From Paralithodes platypus (Eukaryota > Arthropoda > Malacostraca > Decapoda > Lithodidae), in contig CM064545.1 of NCBI GenBank assembly GCA_032716605.1, positions 10,378,479-10,442,478 on the forward strand: a stretch of 64,000 nucleotides of DNA, given 5' to 3'. Shown piece after piece: positions 1 through 10,887 of this stretch; the stretch's first letter is position 1, and every line of letters starts with the position of its first letter. Position numbers and translations under genes: made by a program. The notes beneath the pieces are model-generated. The model saw only the letters and a program-made list of their open reading frames with translations. It ran no database searches and had not been told where the DNA came from.

Positions 1-1520
1 ACGTCACAGCTGGCTGGCCTCGTGGGTATTGGTTGAGGGAGTTCTTTACCATGCTTGGTGACGTAATGTTTTGCTAGCTACTTTGGTAGTGGTTAGAGGA
101 CTTGTTACCGCTTTTTTCCCACGCGGCTCGAGCTAGTGCGAGTATATAAACAGCTCCCTCGCCACTTTCTCCCTCAGATCTGGTTTCTAGAACGCATCTC
201 TCTTATCCCTTGACACTGTCCCACGCTCTGCACCTGAGAATCTTTTCCTCTGCCTACCTCTCTCTTTTTCCATATCTTTCACCACCTTTTATTAATATTA
301 TACCCCCTCTGGTTAACTCTGCAAAATCAGATTTATGCTGGCCAGTTGTATTATGTGTTAAGGTCTGATATAAACTATGTATGTTTAGTTGTTAAGATAA
401 GTTGATCACGAAGTATTGGTTGGCATTTATATTGTTTCGTACCGCTTCCTATAATTATTAGTGTTCTGCTGGATTAGATAATACTAGACTAGGGGTCTGA
501 TATTATAAGGTATTGTTTCCGATGAGTGCAGGCTAGGGTAAAAAGCTGCACGACATACCTCAGAACTGGAGTTGATTGGGTAAATTCTAGTCTGTGTGCC
601 ATTGAGAGTAGAGCATGCACGAATGAGGGCTTTTTGCCTATAGCATTCTGCACTGTTCTAAGCTCGGTTGTTTTTCTTTGAGGTACGCCAGGAGAACGCT
701 TGATACTTCGGTATTAAGGTTTCTCAAGAGAGCTACCCTTCACTATAACGTAATATTTGACGCACAGACTTGAGATTTACACTAGGCTATGCGGCATGCC
801 ATGCGCACCAGTATCTCGTATCATTGACTCTAGCTAGACTTTATCAATCATAGTAGACATTAAGTATATTAAACCAAGTACTCTTATTATGCATACCCAT
901 TTATGATTACACAAGAATTTCGCAACCTTGTTTGATGTATTGAGACACAAACGACTTAGGCTCTTTTTGTTGATAGGAATACTGCATTGTCGTGGCGATT
1001 ATTATTGTTGTAGCGTTTAGGATATTCTTGGCTCCGACTGCATTATATATTCTGCCTTTTTGTGTGCATAGCCTGCACGAGCATTGTTCCGCTGCCTGCC
1101 TTGTTGGGTTCCATTTCTGATACGAGAATCTTTATAGCATCTAACATTTAAAGAAGATTCCTTGTTAGTGTTGAAGGACTTTAGTGCACTTTCTTTCATG
1201 TAGGAGTGCCTGACATTTATTGATTAAAGTAACGTAAGCTGTAACGTCTCTTACCACCTTACTTTGCATACCATAACCAAGCACCTTCGGTTATAGGTAG
1301 TAATAGGCTGTTTTCAAATAACATTAAGCCTAGAGTAGACGCACATTGATTGAGAGTTTGATAGCCCATTATTGCATATAGAACTCTGGAGAGTATTTGT
1401 GTTCTTTGTTCACTGGGAATATACATCAGAGGTTGGATCTAGCGCTTTCCGTTGTAGCATTTATGCCATTACTAGTCCAATGAATAAGAGCCCTGATATA
1501 TTTGAACCCCAGTCGTAACA
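1..1520 (+). mobile_element. Long terminal repeat, partial, of a Gmr1-like Ty3/gypsy element
   Basis: The stretch aligns along its whole length with the two LTRs of element B (from about 44248 and 50339 onward) and ends with the same terminal CGTAACA. The first ~290 bases of the LTR lie before the window. The sequence after 1520 does not match the primer-binding site or leader that follows the 5' LTR of B. This is therefore a solo LTR, or the 3' LTR of an element whose body lies to the left. It is visibly more diverged from the B LTRs than they are from each other. A TATA box and a CRE-like site are retained. Confidence 0.85.
143..149 (+). promoter_or_regulatory. TATA box in LTR
   Basis: TATATAA sits in the same context as TATATATA in the two LTRs of element B. 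It is followed about 25-30 bases later by the conserved ctcgccact/ctccctcag segment where transcription of the element would start. Position and conservation across three LTR copies support the call; the start site itself is inferred. Confidence 0.5.
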
Positions 1521-2345
1521 CTAGTTATCTAAGGCAATAGACAGAAAACCCTTCTCTGTGTTCTACTGTTTCAATTCCAAGCCAAATGAAGATGATGTGT
1601 GTACATAAGCAACAATCTGTCTTTCTCTCATGTGCCCTGTTGAAAAAGTCATCCTTAGGTTCCATTTTAGGGAGAACATATGAAAGACTAATATTATTAC
1701 TGCTTATATTACTGCTTATCATTAGCACCTGCATGGATCACAAACAGGGTATTTTCTATGGCGCCAGCGTGAGACATCATCTTTGGCCGCAACAAACTCC
1801 TCGAGAGTGTTCGACTCTCCGAGTTAGTGCATCAATGGGTTGGGTTGCTTTGCAGAGTTTGCCCTCAAGCTTAGTGCACTGATCACAGAATCTGCAATGA
1901 ACAGAGTCATTATTTGCAAAGATAGTTGTACCGGAGTGGCCACTACAAGTTCCATAACTATGTTGGTTTGCCATTTTGCTTAAACAGGGTCAAAGTACCC
2001 ATGGAAACGTTAGGTATATTCACTATGATTTAGTGATATTTGCGTGTCTGAAAAAGAAAATATATAATGTATAAGTAGATAAACTTGTTCCTCTAGGTCT
2101 CCGGGTGGACTTAGAAATCATAATTATTGAGAATTATAGTATCAGTACAATTTACCTGAAATGTAAGCATTAGGCAGAATATATATATATAAATACTATC
2201 GGTATGATAGTTATAATGATACAGGAGGTTACTTTTAGGACCGACAGTCATTTCAGCAACTATTTTCTTTTTTCTTTCATATACAGTATTCTCATATACT
2301 GAAGAGGAGCTAAAATGAATATTTACCCATTATCCAACAATCTAA
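1521..2345. other. No recognised gene; small Cys-rich ORF on the minus strand
   Basis: I recognise no transposon or gene here. A 65-codon minus-strand frame at 1777-1974 encodes several Cys and His, including CRFCDQC, and could be a fragment of a zinc-binding protein; I cannot assign it. The remainder is AT-rich with a short (TA)n tract near 2182. Confidence 0.3.
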
Positions 2346-2460
2346 AAATACGCCCCCCACTAGTGGGGATGGCTATGAATATCCGGGAAAATGAGGGGTT
2401 ATAGAGGATAAAAGCCGAAAAATGAGCTGTATTTGGCCATAGCCGTTTGCCGTGGGATAC
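2346..2460 (+). repeat. Direct repeat, copy 1 (about 110 bp)
   Basis: Shares with 3283-3393 a block running from a gtggggatggctatgaat-type start through ttggccatagccgtttgccg. The two copies lie about 940 bp apart, in the same orientation, with scattered differences. Confidence 0.8.
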
Positions 2461-3054
2461 AGAATAAGTTGAGGGGGGGGTGATCATAGTTTTCCCTAAC
2501 TGACCCTATTATTGGATAATCGGTAAATACTCACTTCCGACGGTCCTTGTATAATAGGTAAACACTCACTTCCAAAAGTCCTCTATATAAATCCACTGGA
2601 TATGAACGAAAATCACGTACACACACAAAAGACGTACGAGAGTCATCCAGCTGAAGACGCCATTGTGGGCACACTAGTCACTAGTCAGCCACCCTCACCT
2701 TCTTTTCCGATATATTGCATTATGGGATATGCGCAGCTGCGCGTGACAGGTGATTGGCTACATGGGTGTGACGTCATCCAGGGAATTCCATTGCTATTGG
2801 TTGATTATTTCACATCACTTTCAAGTCAGTAGACAGTTTCCAGACATGCGACTGTAGCGAAGATGGTGGGCGGGCCGTTTATTGGGAGACTATTATTATC
2901 GTATTATTTAAATCCCTTATTATACATTTCAGCTCGGAACGACATATATATAGCAATGTTGTAATATTCTCTACCAGATCAATTAGGCCTGAAAAGATCG
3001 ATGGAACAAAAAATAACCTTTTCCGAAATGAGTAAACAATTGAATTTCTAGACA

Positions 3055-3282
3055 TTAACTCTTTAAGAGCGGGCATGTTTGTTGACATGACCGTGCTGCT
3101 GGGCGGGTATATTTATCGAAAAAAGCTTCATTCCATGCTCTTTTTCATGCATAAACAAGAGCCAGAGCGTAATACAATTATATATCCGTGAAACGGCGAT
3201 AACAGAGTTTTCCAATGACCTGAATCATCCTTGTATGACCACGGGTTATCTTGTAGCGGTCACATAACCGGAGGTGAAAATA
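3055..3282 (+). mobile_element. 5' fragment of a TTAA-flanked MITE (family 2)
   Basis: Begins at a TTAA followed by CTCTTTAAGAGCGGGCATG. It continues with the core shared with the complete family-2 MITE at 8576-9051: the ctttttcatgcataaacaagag and gaatcatccttgta segments. It stops at 3282, where the second copy of the ~110 bp direct repeat begins, so the right end is lost. Confidence 0.65.
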
Positions 3283-3395
3283 CCCTAAAATAAAGTGGGG
3301 AGGGCTATGAATATCAGAGAAAATGAGGGGATAAAGAGGATAAAAGCCGAAAAATTTGCTGTATTTGGCCATAGCCGTTTGCCGTGGGACACGAA
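3283..3395 (+). repeat. Direct repeat, copy 2 (about 110 bp)
   Basis: Second copy of the block at 2346-2460. It sits exactly between a truncated MITE on the left and a truncated CR1-like LINE on the right, so it may mark a recombination junction. Confidence 0.75.
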
Positions 3396-4313
3396 TGGTT
3401 AGAAAATGGCAGATGAATTTTTACATTGACAAATGCAAGGTATTAAAGATAGGGAAGACGAATACTAATGCAAAATATAAACTAGCTAATGCTGAATTAG
3501 AAAACTCAGACTGCGAGAAAGATTTGGGTGTGTTTGTTAGCAACGATTTGAAACCTAGATAACAGTGTATAAGCGTACGTAACAAGGCAAACAGGATTCT
3601 AGAGTTCATCTCAAGGAGTTTGAGTAACAGAACTGCCTTTACTTGTCATTAGTGTGACCTCATATGGATTATGCTGTCCAATTTTGGTGTCTTTATTACA
3701 GAATGGACATAGATTCGTTGGAGAGAGTACAGCGAATAATGACAAAAATTATTGATAATATTAGAAATCTACCATATGAAGAAAGGTTGAAAAAATTAGG
3801 CTTACATTCGTTAGAAAGACGCAGAGTTAGAGGGGATATGATAAAAGTGTTCAAGTGGGTTAGTGGGACAAATAAAGGAGACATGAAAAATGTACTGAAG
3901 CTCAGTGATAGCGAAAGAACTCGAACAAATGGTTTCAAATTAGATAAATTTCGTTTCAGAAAAGATATAGGCAAATATTGGTTTGGTAACAGAGTTGTAG
4001 ATGGGTGGAATAGGCTACCGAGTGATATATTGGGATCAAGAACGATAGGGAGCTTTAGATAAAATTAGATAGGCATATGGACGAGATAGGTTGGGTGTGA
4101 GGGTGATCTACCAGGTGTGGGCCAATCGGCGCTCAGCAGACCCCCGTAATCTTGTGTTAATCTCTGACCGTGTTGGTGGGGTCAGTACTCAAGGTATTAG
4201 TGAGTTGGGCCTAGTAATTGGGGTTGGGTGTGACAGGGATCTGCCTTGTATGGGCCGATCGGCTTTTTGCAGACTCCCATTTTCTTATGTTCTTATGTTC
4301 TTATGATAGGACA
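3396..4313 (+). pseudogene. CR1-like LINE, 3' fragment of ORF2 and 3' tail
   Basis: Encodes the post-RT C-terminal part of a CR1-like ORF2. The frames 3356-3562 and 3664-4062 match the C-terminal region of the minus-strand LINE at 4871-9770, for example the peptides MDIDSLERVQR and RNLPYEERLKKLGLHSLERR. The palm motifs are absent, so the copy is 5'-truncated. A stop and frame changes around 3560-3664 break it. After the coding end (about 4060) comes a short 3' UTR that ends in direct repeats of the octamer TTCTTATG, a tail of the kind expected for CR1-group LINEs primed from microsatellite-like ends. No function is expected. Confidence 0.8.
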
Positions 4314-4464
4314 TTAGGGACTAGGAGTAGAGTCGTTAGGAAACTTAAGGAAGCTTCCAATGGTAATTTTTTGCCCGGTGTTATTTTCTCATCCATCCTA
4401 ATTATAGGTAATGTCAGAATTCAATGTACATATGTATCCGGCAAACTGTATCAATTTAATGTTA
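4314..4464. other. Short unique stretch between LINE fragments
   Basis: Nothing recognised; AT-rich, no ORF support. Confidence 0.4.
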
Positions 4465-4600
4465 AGAACATAAGAACATAAGATTGCGGGAAACTGCGTA
4501 AGGCCATGCAGCTCACACGAGGCAGCTCCCATTCACACCCAGCCTACATCATCCGTATGGGAATCATAATTATGCAGATGCCGATGCTAGACGAGTATCT
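4465..4600 (-). mobile_element. CR1-like LINE, 3'-end fragment
   Basis: Starts with the complement of the octamer tail (aagaacataagaacataag). It continues with a diverged form of the 3' UTR also seen at 4871-5000 and 12650-12730 (caggcagctcccattcacacc type). Too short to contain coding sequence; right edge approximate. Confidence 0.6.
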
Positions 4601-4870
4601 AAATGCTGCCAACAATAAGAAATACATAAATATATATTATTTTTATTCTATATATAATTCATATATATATTTATCAGAGTTGGGTCGATTAACTCATTAA
4701 ATTAACTAGTTAAGTTAAGTTAATTTTAGTATTTTATCAACAAAGTTAAGTTAATTTTAAAAGTTAATCGGTTAAGTTAATCAATTAACAATACCTTTAA
4801 TTTCACTTTTCAACCTTCCTATACATGAATTTCTGCTTTAGTTATAATTATTTGCACAAATTATTCGTAT
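4601..4870. repeat. AT-rich stretch with reiterated GTTAAGTTAA/TTAATTAA words
   Basis: Dominated by TA microsatellite-like sequence, then by repeated gttaagttaatttta words between about 4690 and 4790. No coding potential. It may be a degenerate short interspersed element but shows no promoter boxes. Confidence 0.4.
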
Positions 4871-5016
4871 GAACATAAGAAAATGAGTCTGCAGAAAGCC
4901 GATTGGCCCAAACAAGGCAGATCCCTCTCACACCTAACCCTAATTATAAGGCCTTATAAGCTGGGCTTATACAGTCCAGCTTACTAACATCATTAGGACA
5001 TATCTCACCGAAACGG

Positions 5017-7930
5017 TTAGAGGTCAGAAAACGGGGATCTACAGAGCGACGATTGACCCACACCTGACAGATCCCCCTCACACCCAACCCCTCTCGTCCA
5101 TATGCCTATCCAATTTATCTTAAAGCTCCCTATCATTCTTGATCCCACTATAGCACTCGGTAGCCTATTCCACCTATCTACAACTCTGTTACCAAACCAA
5201 TATTTCCCTATATCCTTTCTGAAACGAAATTGATCTAATTTGAAACCATTTATTCGAGTTCTTTCGCTATCACTGAGCTTTAGTACATGTTTCATGTCCC
5301 CTTTATTAATTCCACTAACCCACTTGAACACCTCTATCATGACTGTCCCCTCTAACTCTGCGTCTCTCTAACGAATGTAAGCCTAATTTCTTCAACCTTT
5401 CTTCATACGGAAGATTTCTAATATTATGGCTCATTTTTGTCATTCTACGTTGTACTCTCTCCAATGAATCTATGTCCATTCTGTAATAAGGACACCAAAA
5501 TTGAACATCATAATCCATATGGGGTCTCACTAATGACAGGTAAAGTTTTAAGATAACATCAGCAGTTCTGTTACTCACACTCCTAGAGATGAACCCGAGA
5601 ATCCTGTTTGCCTTGTTACCAACGCTTATACACTGTTTTCTAGGCTTCAAATCATTGCTAACAAACACACCTAGATCTTTCTCACACTTTGAGTTTGCTA
5701 ATTCCATATTAGCTAGTTTATATTTAACATTTGTATGCATCTTCCCTATCTTTAATACCTTGCATTTGTCAATGTTAAACTTCATCTGCCAATTTGCTGA
5801 CCATTCGTGTAAGGTATCTAGATCCCTTTGGAGGCACTCTATATCTCTATCTGAATCAATTGTTCTCCCCATTTTGGTATCGTCTGCAAATTTACTTATC
5901 CTACTAGTTATACCTATATCAAGGTAATTTATGTATATAACAAACAACAGAGAACCTAATACAGATCCCTGGGGGACACCACTTTTGACTGCTCCCCATT
6001 CTGACTTGGTACCATTTATGCTGACTCTCTGCTTCCTACCAATTAGCCATGACCTAATCCATCCCAACAGCGCCCCACCTATTCCATGCCCTCAACCTTT
6101 CTCATCAATCTCTCATGGGGGACTCTGTCGAAAGCTTTACTGAAATCTAAATATATTATATCATATGACTTGTCAGTATTTACTGCTTCATATACCTCTG
6201 AGAAAATACAAAGCACATTAGTAAGGCAAGAACGTCCCTGAGTGAATCCATGCTAAGAACAATTTATTAAATTAAATGTTTCTAAGTGGTTTCTAATTTT
6301 ACTAGCAATAATTGACTCTAGTAGCTTCCCTATGATTGATGTAAGACTAATGGGACGGTAATTGGATGCTATTGATGTATCACCTTTTTTGAAGATCAGA
6401 ACTACCTTTGCAAGCTTCCAAGCTTCTGGAACTAAGCCTGTCTCTAATGACTTATTAAATAGAAATGTTAATGGGTAGCATAACTCATCTCTGTATTCTT
6501 TTAAAACTCTAGCATATACCTCATCAGGACCAGACGATTTATGAGGTTTCAGTCTGTCAATTTCCTTAAGCACATCATTTCTACTTATAGTAACCGTACT
6601 TAACCTATTTTCTATACTATCGCTATATACCTTACGGACTTCTGGAAACTGTGCCAAATTTTCATTAGTGAAAACGGAAAGAAATTGACTATTTTATGTA
6701 CTGCACATTTCTTAATCATGTTCTGTCATTTCTCCTATCGAAGTTTTAAGGGGACCAATTACATCTCTAACCTTGGATTTATATAGTTGGTAAAAAGCTT
6801 TAGTATTATTTTTTAATCATTGGCAACCTTGATTTCATAATTTCTGTTTTCTTTCCTAATTTCCGTTTTTACCTGTCCTGATAGATTCTGATAGTAAGCA
6901 AGTAGGTGAATTTCGCCTTTATTTGTTTTTCTATATATTCCTCTCTTTTTCCTAGAAAATCTAATAGTCTATTATTCATCCATTTGGGTTGGTTCTGTGT
7001 TGCTCTAAATTTTCTTTTGGGGATATATTTATTTTGCGCATTGAATACTGATTTGATAAAATTATCGTATGTATCTACTAAGTTTGACGTCTTTTCCTGA
7101 ATTAAGCCGACAGGTACCAAAGAAGGGGTACATTCATTTGGACACCTGGATCAACTTAATTCTTTGACCATTAGGGTCCGCTAATAGGGCTCTTCTTAAC
7201 CCACCATAATTGTCTTTTCTTAAGTCAGGTATTAATGTTGTATTCTCTCTGGGTTTACCTTTCCATTGTATATTAAAATACACCGAATTGTGGTCACTAT
7301 TTCCTAGGTGGTCCCCTATCTCTACATTAATTACCATATGTTCATTGTTACTGAAAACTAAATCAAGAATATTATTATCTCTAGTCGGCGAATCTATAAA
7401 TTGAAATAAAAAACTATCTTGTACTACCTCAATAAACTCCTCAGAATCAGAGTCGCCTATTTGATGCTGCCAATCTATATTCGGAAAATTAAAGTCCCCA
7501 TAATGCACACATTGCTAAACCTTGATCCCATTTTAATTTCCTCCCATAATGATGTTCCGTCATTTCTACTCATATTTGGCGGTCTATACATATCTCCAAT
7601 AACCATGGACCCACTACCTTCGTTAATCTCTACCCAAACACTCTCATTATCCTTATTTTAGTTAAATACCTGATGTATTACAGCTTTTTAATGTACTCCT
7701 GACAAACACTGCTATACCACCGCCCCTTCTACTTGTTCGGTCATATTTAAACAAACTATATCCTGGTATATCAAATTCTGCTAAAAAAAATGCCTGGTTT
7801 CTGATTTAATCCATGTTTCAGTTAGTACTATTATGTCTATATTTTCTTTGCTAACAAGTGCTCTAAGTTTGTTAATTTTGTTACATAAACTTCTACAATT
7901 TGTATAATATACCCTCACCCTCTACCTATT
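5017..7930 (-). pseudogene. CR1-like ORF2: AP endonuclease and reverse transcriptase, broken
   Basis: ORF2 would nick target DNA and prime reverse transcription of the element's RNA. On the minus strand the endonuclease begins near 7915 with YYTNCRSL and LTETW, followed by RRGGGIAVF, YGDFNFPNIDW and GNSDHNSV, which are endonuclease metal-binding and catalytic blocks. RT blocks follow: KSSGPDEVYARVLKEY and NYRPISLTSIIGKLLE (6253-6657), GVPQGSVLGSLLFVIYIN and the catalytic SKFADDTKMG (5315-6067). The C-terminal SLERVQRRMTKM region runs to about 5017. The frame is broken at many places (near 7680, 7510, 7125, 6865, 6660, 6070 and 5330), so it is a pseudogene. A typical CR1 ORF2 is 900-1000 residues, and nearly all of that length is represented. 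Confidence 0.85.
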
Positions 7931-8128
7931 ACTTTTATTTGCAGCTAATTTTCTATTGTTTTTAACTAACTTATTATTTCCTGTTGAGCTACTAGACATA
8001 GACGGAAATTCTACTCTATCAGTATTCTCGTCATTAATGTCAGTTACATGTGGCTGGGAGTCTATTTGATTGTCTATTGTACACACTGGTTTCTTTAACA
8101 AAACGCCTCAACAATCCTATCTAGTGAT

Positions 8129-9558
8129 CTAGCTAAAGTAGACACCCCTATACGAGAAAGGTGAACCCCATTTCTGAGCATACAGTGTATCCTTACCATA
8201 GAAGAGGGACCAGTTGTCCAGGAATGGAATTGCATTTTCTTTGCAATATTTCTCCAGACGGCTATTGATACCAATAGCTCTGGATGACCATTCCTTTCTT
8301 ACCCCTCTTCTAGGTAGGATGCCGTGTACAAAAGGAATACCTCCCTTTTTCCTAACCTTATCTAACACTTCCCAGTACTGCGTGAGCAGCTCCTCAGTCC
8401 TACCTTTACATACATCATTACTGATGTATGTACCCTGTACTGAGAAAGAGATTGGGGCTATCTCCAAGATCTTTCATGATGTCATCCACTTTCTCTAACA
8501 CCCTCCCAACCCTGGCACCAGGCAGACAGACAAGCTTCCTAACATTAGTACAGGTAGACCTACTTAGGTGTTTAACCCCTTACGGACGGGGATGTTTGTA
8601 ACTTCTACTACGCCAGGCGGGCATATTTACCCTAAACGAGCTACATTCTATGCTCTTTTTCATGCATAAACAAGAGCCAGAGCGTAATACAATTATGTAT
8701 TGGTGAAAGGGCGATAATAGAGCTTTCCAATGACACCTGAATCATCCTTGTACGACCACGGGTTATCCTGTAGCGATCGCGCAATGAGAGGTGAAAAACC
8801 CTAAAATACGGTAATTTCACCAGTTTTTTCCTGGTCTCGCGAGGCCGTGGGTGTGGAATGTTGCAGAGGTGGTGTCAGTCGCGGCACTAGGGCCATGTCG
8901 AACGGTCAGAGCCCGCCTATCGTCATCCCAACGCGTGGACTCTCTCTCAGAGCCGATAATGTGCTCAAAATCCAGCCCGACTAATGTCGGGCACCGCAGG
9001 GGTGGCCATTATTCTCTCGCCCGGCATATGTTGGGCACCGTGGCTTGAGTGTTAACCATGGAATCGCCAACAATAGAAATAGACCTACCTCTTGTCGAAG
9101 ATGTAGTGGCAGCAGAGGCAGAAGCGGTTCCTGAGGCAGTAGCAGCAGTGGTAGTGGTAGTGGTAGCAGAGGCAACTTTGGGTGAGGGAGCAGCCGCTGC
9201 CTCAGTAAGTCCTCTGTGGGGAGACTTACCTTCTTTACCCCTACTCTTCCCACCTTGGGAAACACTCCTTTCTTCACCATCACATTCATCAGGTAAGGTG
9301 ATGAATTTGCTGCTGGTGATAACTGGTTGCCTTTGTAGCCTGCAGGTTGTTGCACTGGTAGAAACCACTTTCCAGGGAGCATTACGATTCCTAGGAACAC
9401 TAGTCTCACTCTTCTTATCAGCCAAAGTTAGATTTGAGGCTAAATTTTCGTCTTTGAAAGACTGTACCTCTCTCTCCACAATCTCCAGCCTTTCTTACAA
9501 AGCAAGACAAAGCTGGAGAATATGAGAGGAGGTAGCATTCTCGTCAACACCAGCCATT
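8129..9558 (-). pseudogene. CR1-like ORF1 with SGNH/GDSL esterase-type domain, split by MITE
   Basis: The frame starts at 9558 (MAGVDENATSSHILQ), loses one codon to a stop in what looks like a coiled-coil start, and continues through a Ser/Thr/Ala-rich linker (ATTTTTTAATASGTASAS). It then reaches SISIVGDSMV, the block-I GDS motif of SGNH hydrolases. There a TTAA MITE interrupts it. On the far side the homologous protein resumes (KLVCLPGARVGRVLEKVDDI) and ends with WSSRAIGINSRLEKYCKENA and FLDNWSLFYGKDTLY. ORF1 esterase domains are known from CR1-group LINEs and are thought to aid RNA or membrane handling. The catalytic Ser of the GDS motif survives. A 20-30 bp disturbance near 8430 (atcattactgatgtatg) breaks the second half. 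Confidence 0.75.
8572..9055 (+). mobile_element. piggyBac-type MITE, family 2 (complete), TTAA duplication included
   Basis: Bounded by TTAA at 8572-8575 and 9052-9055; the element itself is 476 bp (8576-9051). It starts CCCCTTACGGACGGGG and has no coding capacity. It shares an internal core with the family-1 MITEs: tgctctttttcatgcataaa, agagctttccaatgacac, gaatcatccttgta. The host LINE ORF1 reads continuously on the two sides, which fixes the boundaries. TTAA duplication and CCC-type ends point to mobilisation by a piggyBac transposase supplied elsewhere. Confidence 0.85.
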
Positions 9559-9770
9559 TAAAAAAACTATAACAATATCACCACACTAATGGGTAAAGAT
9601 AAGCCACTGGGAGTCACTAGGGACAGCGTCCTCTCTGAGCAAGGGTCAGGCAGATACTCGTAGAACTCATTTGAACTCATCTCACTTGGCTATATTACTC
9701 GACTCCTCGATCTGACCTGGTCAAGTTAAGGTATCAAGAGATAATGAACACCCAGATCGATGGATATAAT

Positions 9771-9997
9771 GCTAGCAAAAAAAACAAAAAAAAACAGATG
9801 CATTTCACATCATTTTGACTATCGGGTTTCAATGTATTACATGCCGGTATGTCCACGTTAAACTCCTAACATCCTAATTTTGTGTTAGGCTTAACTACAA
9901 AATACTACTTTAAGAGCCTGTTCATAATAAAAAAAACATTTACTGGATTCCATTATTTCCTTACAACTTTAATGTACACATTCTTATACAATGCATC
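9771..9997. other. Unassigned AT-rich stretch
   Basis: Contains A-rich runs (aaaaaaaacaaaaaaaaac near 9777-9796). I see no gene or recognisable element. It may be the start of the LINE leader or of repeat R1. Confidence 0.3.
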
Positions 9998-10745
9998 AAC
10001 TCGAATTTCAAACTTGTCTGACTATTAGGCTGAGCGATTTGAAGTTGGCTGAAAATAATAGCAATATGGGTTGGAAAGTATACATCTACAATACACATAC
10101 CGATATTAACCCTTAATTAGCGGCTCACCACATAAGTCGTATTTAATAAAGCTGGACTATGTGGCGGCGCTCGACATAGGTCGAGTGGCAATTTCAGCGC
10201 GTAATGTTGCTGAGAGAGAGAGACAAGTGGTGGCAGGAGAGTAGCGAGCGTATGACTGCTCCAGACCACCGCGGCGAACATACTGACACGAATCCCAGCT
10301 CCCTCCTCCCTCTCTCACTCGCTATATAAGGAATTGTATCGGGAAAGTGGCTAATTACATGCTTTTTGCACTCGCGTTGCACGGTTATTGCAAGAAAACT
10401 AGCCATCATAAAAGGATCGTTATGGTGTCATTCGAAAGCTCTGTTTATGCCCTTTCAGGGATAGGTACTTGTTTTACGTTCTGGGTCTTATTTAGGCATG
10501 AAAATGATCACGTAAACAGCCCTATTTTGGCTAAAAACACCCCGCTGGGCGGTACATATAAATAAACCGCATAGGCCGCTCGTAAGGTGTTAAAAACACG
10601 AAACTAATAATATACAACAATTGATATGAAATATACGGTACTCGGAAAAAAAGGCACCGGAAAAAACGGCAGGCACAGGAAAAAAAAGGCACTAGAGAAA
10701 AAGGCACTGGACAAAATGTCACAAATTAAAGACTAGGAAAAAATG
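9998..10745 (+). repeat. Repeat R1, copy 1 (interrupted by MITE)
   Basis: 9998-10109 matches 26201-26268 plus 26665-26700 (aactcgaa...gagcgattt...gactgaaaata, then gaaagtatacatctacaata). 10590-10640 matches 26697-26742 (aaaaacacgaaa, atacaaca, atatgaaat). A TTAA MITE sits between. The right part carries a short degenerate array of GGCACC-A7 units (10645-10745), the complement of the array in R1 copy 2. The class of R1 is unknown and it has no ORF. Confidence 0.6.
10106..10593 (-). mobile_element. piggyBac-type MITE, family 1, minus orientation
   Basis: TTAA at 10106-10109 and 10590-10593 flank a 480 bp unit with ends CCCTTAATTAGCGG and (complement) CACCTTACGAGCGG. The unit aligns throughout with the family-1 copies at 42241, 43304 and 55770. 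The uninterrupted target sequence is visible at 26690-26705 (gatattaaaaacacg), which proves the insertion and the TTAA duplication. Confidence 0.9.
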
Positions 10746-10859
10746 GCACATAAAACAAATGTTGTATTAAGAAGTACTAGATCAATAAAATGTTTCGATG
10801 CAATATGCAATATTGCATAATGTAATTATATATATCTGGTATTTGGTAGTGTACTCAGC

Positions 10860-10887
10860 ATAGGTTAGGTTAGGTTAGGTTAGGTTA
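10860..10887 (+). repeat. Interstitial (TTAGG)n tract
   Basis: Five tandem GGTTA units, the canonical arthropod telomeric repeat. The tract lies directly upstream of the 5'-truncated end of the RTE-like LINE. A single further ggttaggtta is at 13152. Confidence 0.85.

Larger units (their letters stand above)
4871..9770 (-). mobile_element. CR1-like LINE, near full length, decayed, with nested MITE
   Basis: Reading on the minus strand there are a 5' leader (about 9770-9559), ORF1 with an esterase-type start, ORF2 with AP endonuclease then reverse transcriptase, and a 3' end with the gaacataag octamer tail. The order and the combination of an SGNH/GDSL-type ORF1 with an APE-RT ORF2 are those of the CR1 group. 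Every frame carries stops or shifts, so the copy is dead. A TTAA MITE (8576-9051) splits ORF1. The 5' edge is approximate because no target duplication was found. Confidence 0.8.

Noticed and set aside
2602..2832. 76-codon frame starting with ATG at 2602
   Set aside because: No domain, no conserved copy, ordinary length for chance in this composition.
9049..9525. Plus-strand 158-codon frame
   Set aside because: It is the antisense shadow of the LINE ORF1 Ala/Thr-rich linker.
10347..10565. Small ORFs inside the family-1 MITEs (also at 42237-42707, 55794-56240)
   Set aside because: They recur only because the MITEs are nearly identical; they have no domain and lie on both strands.
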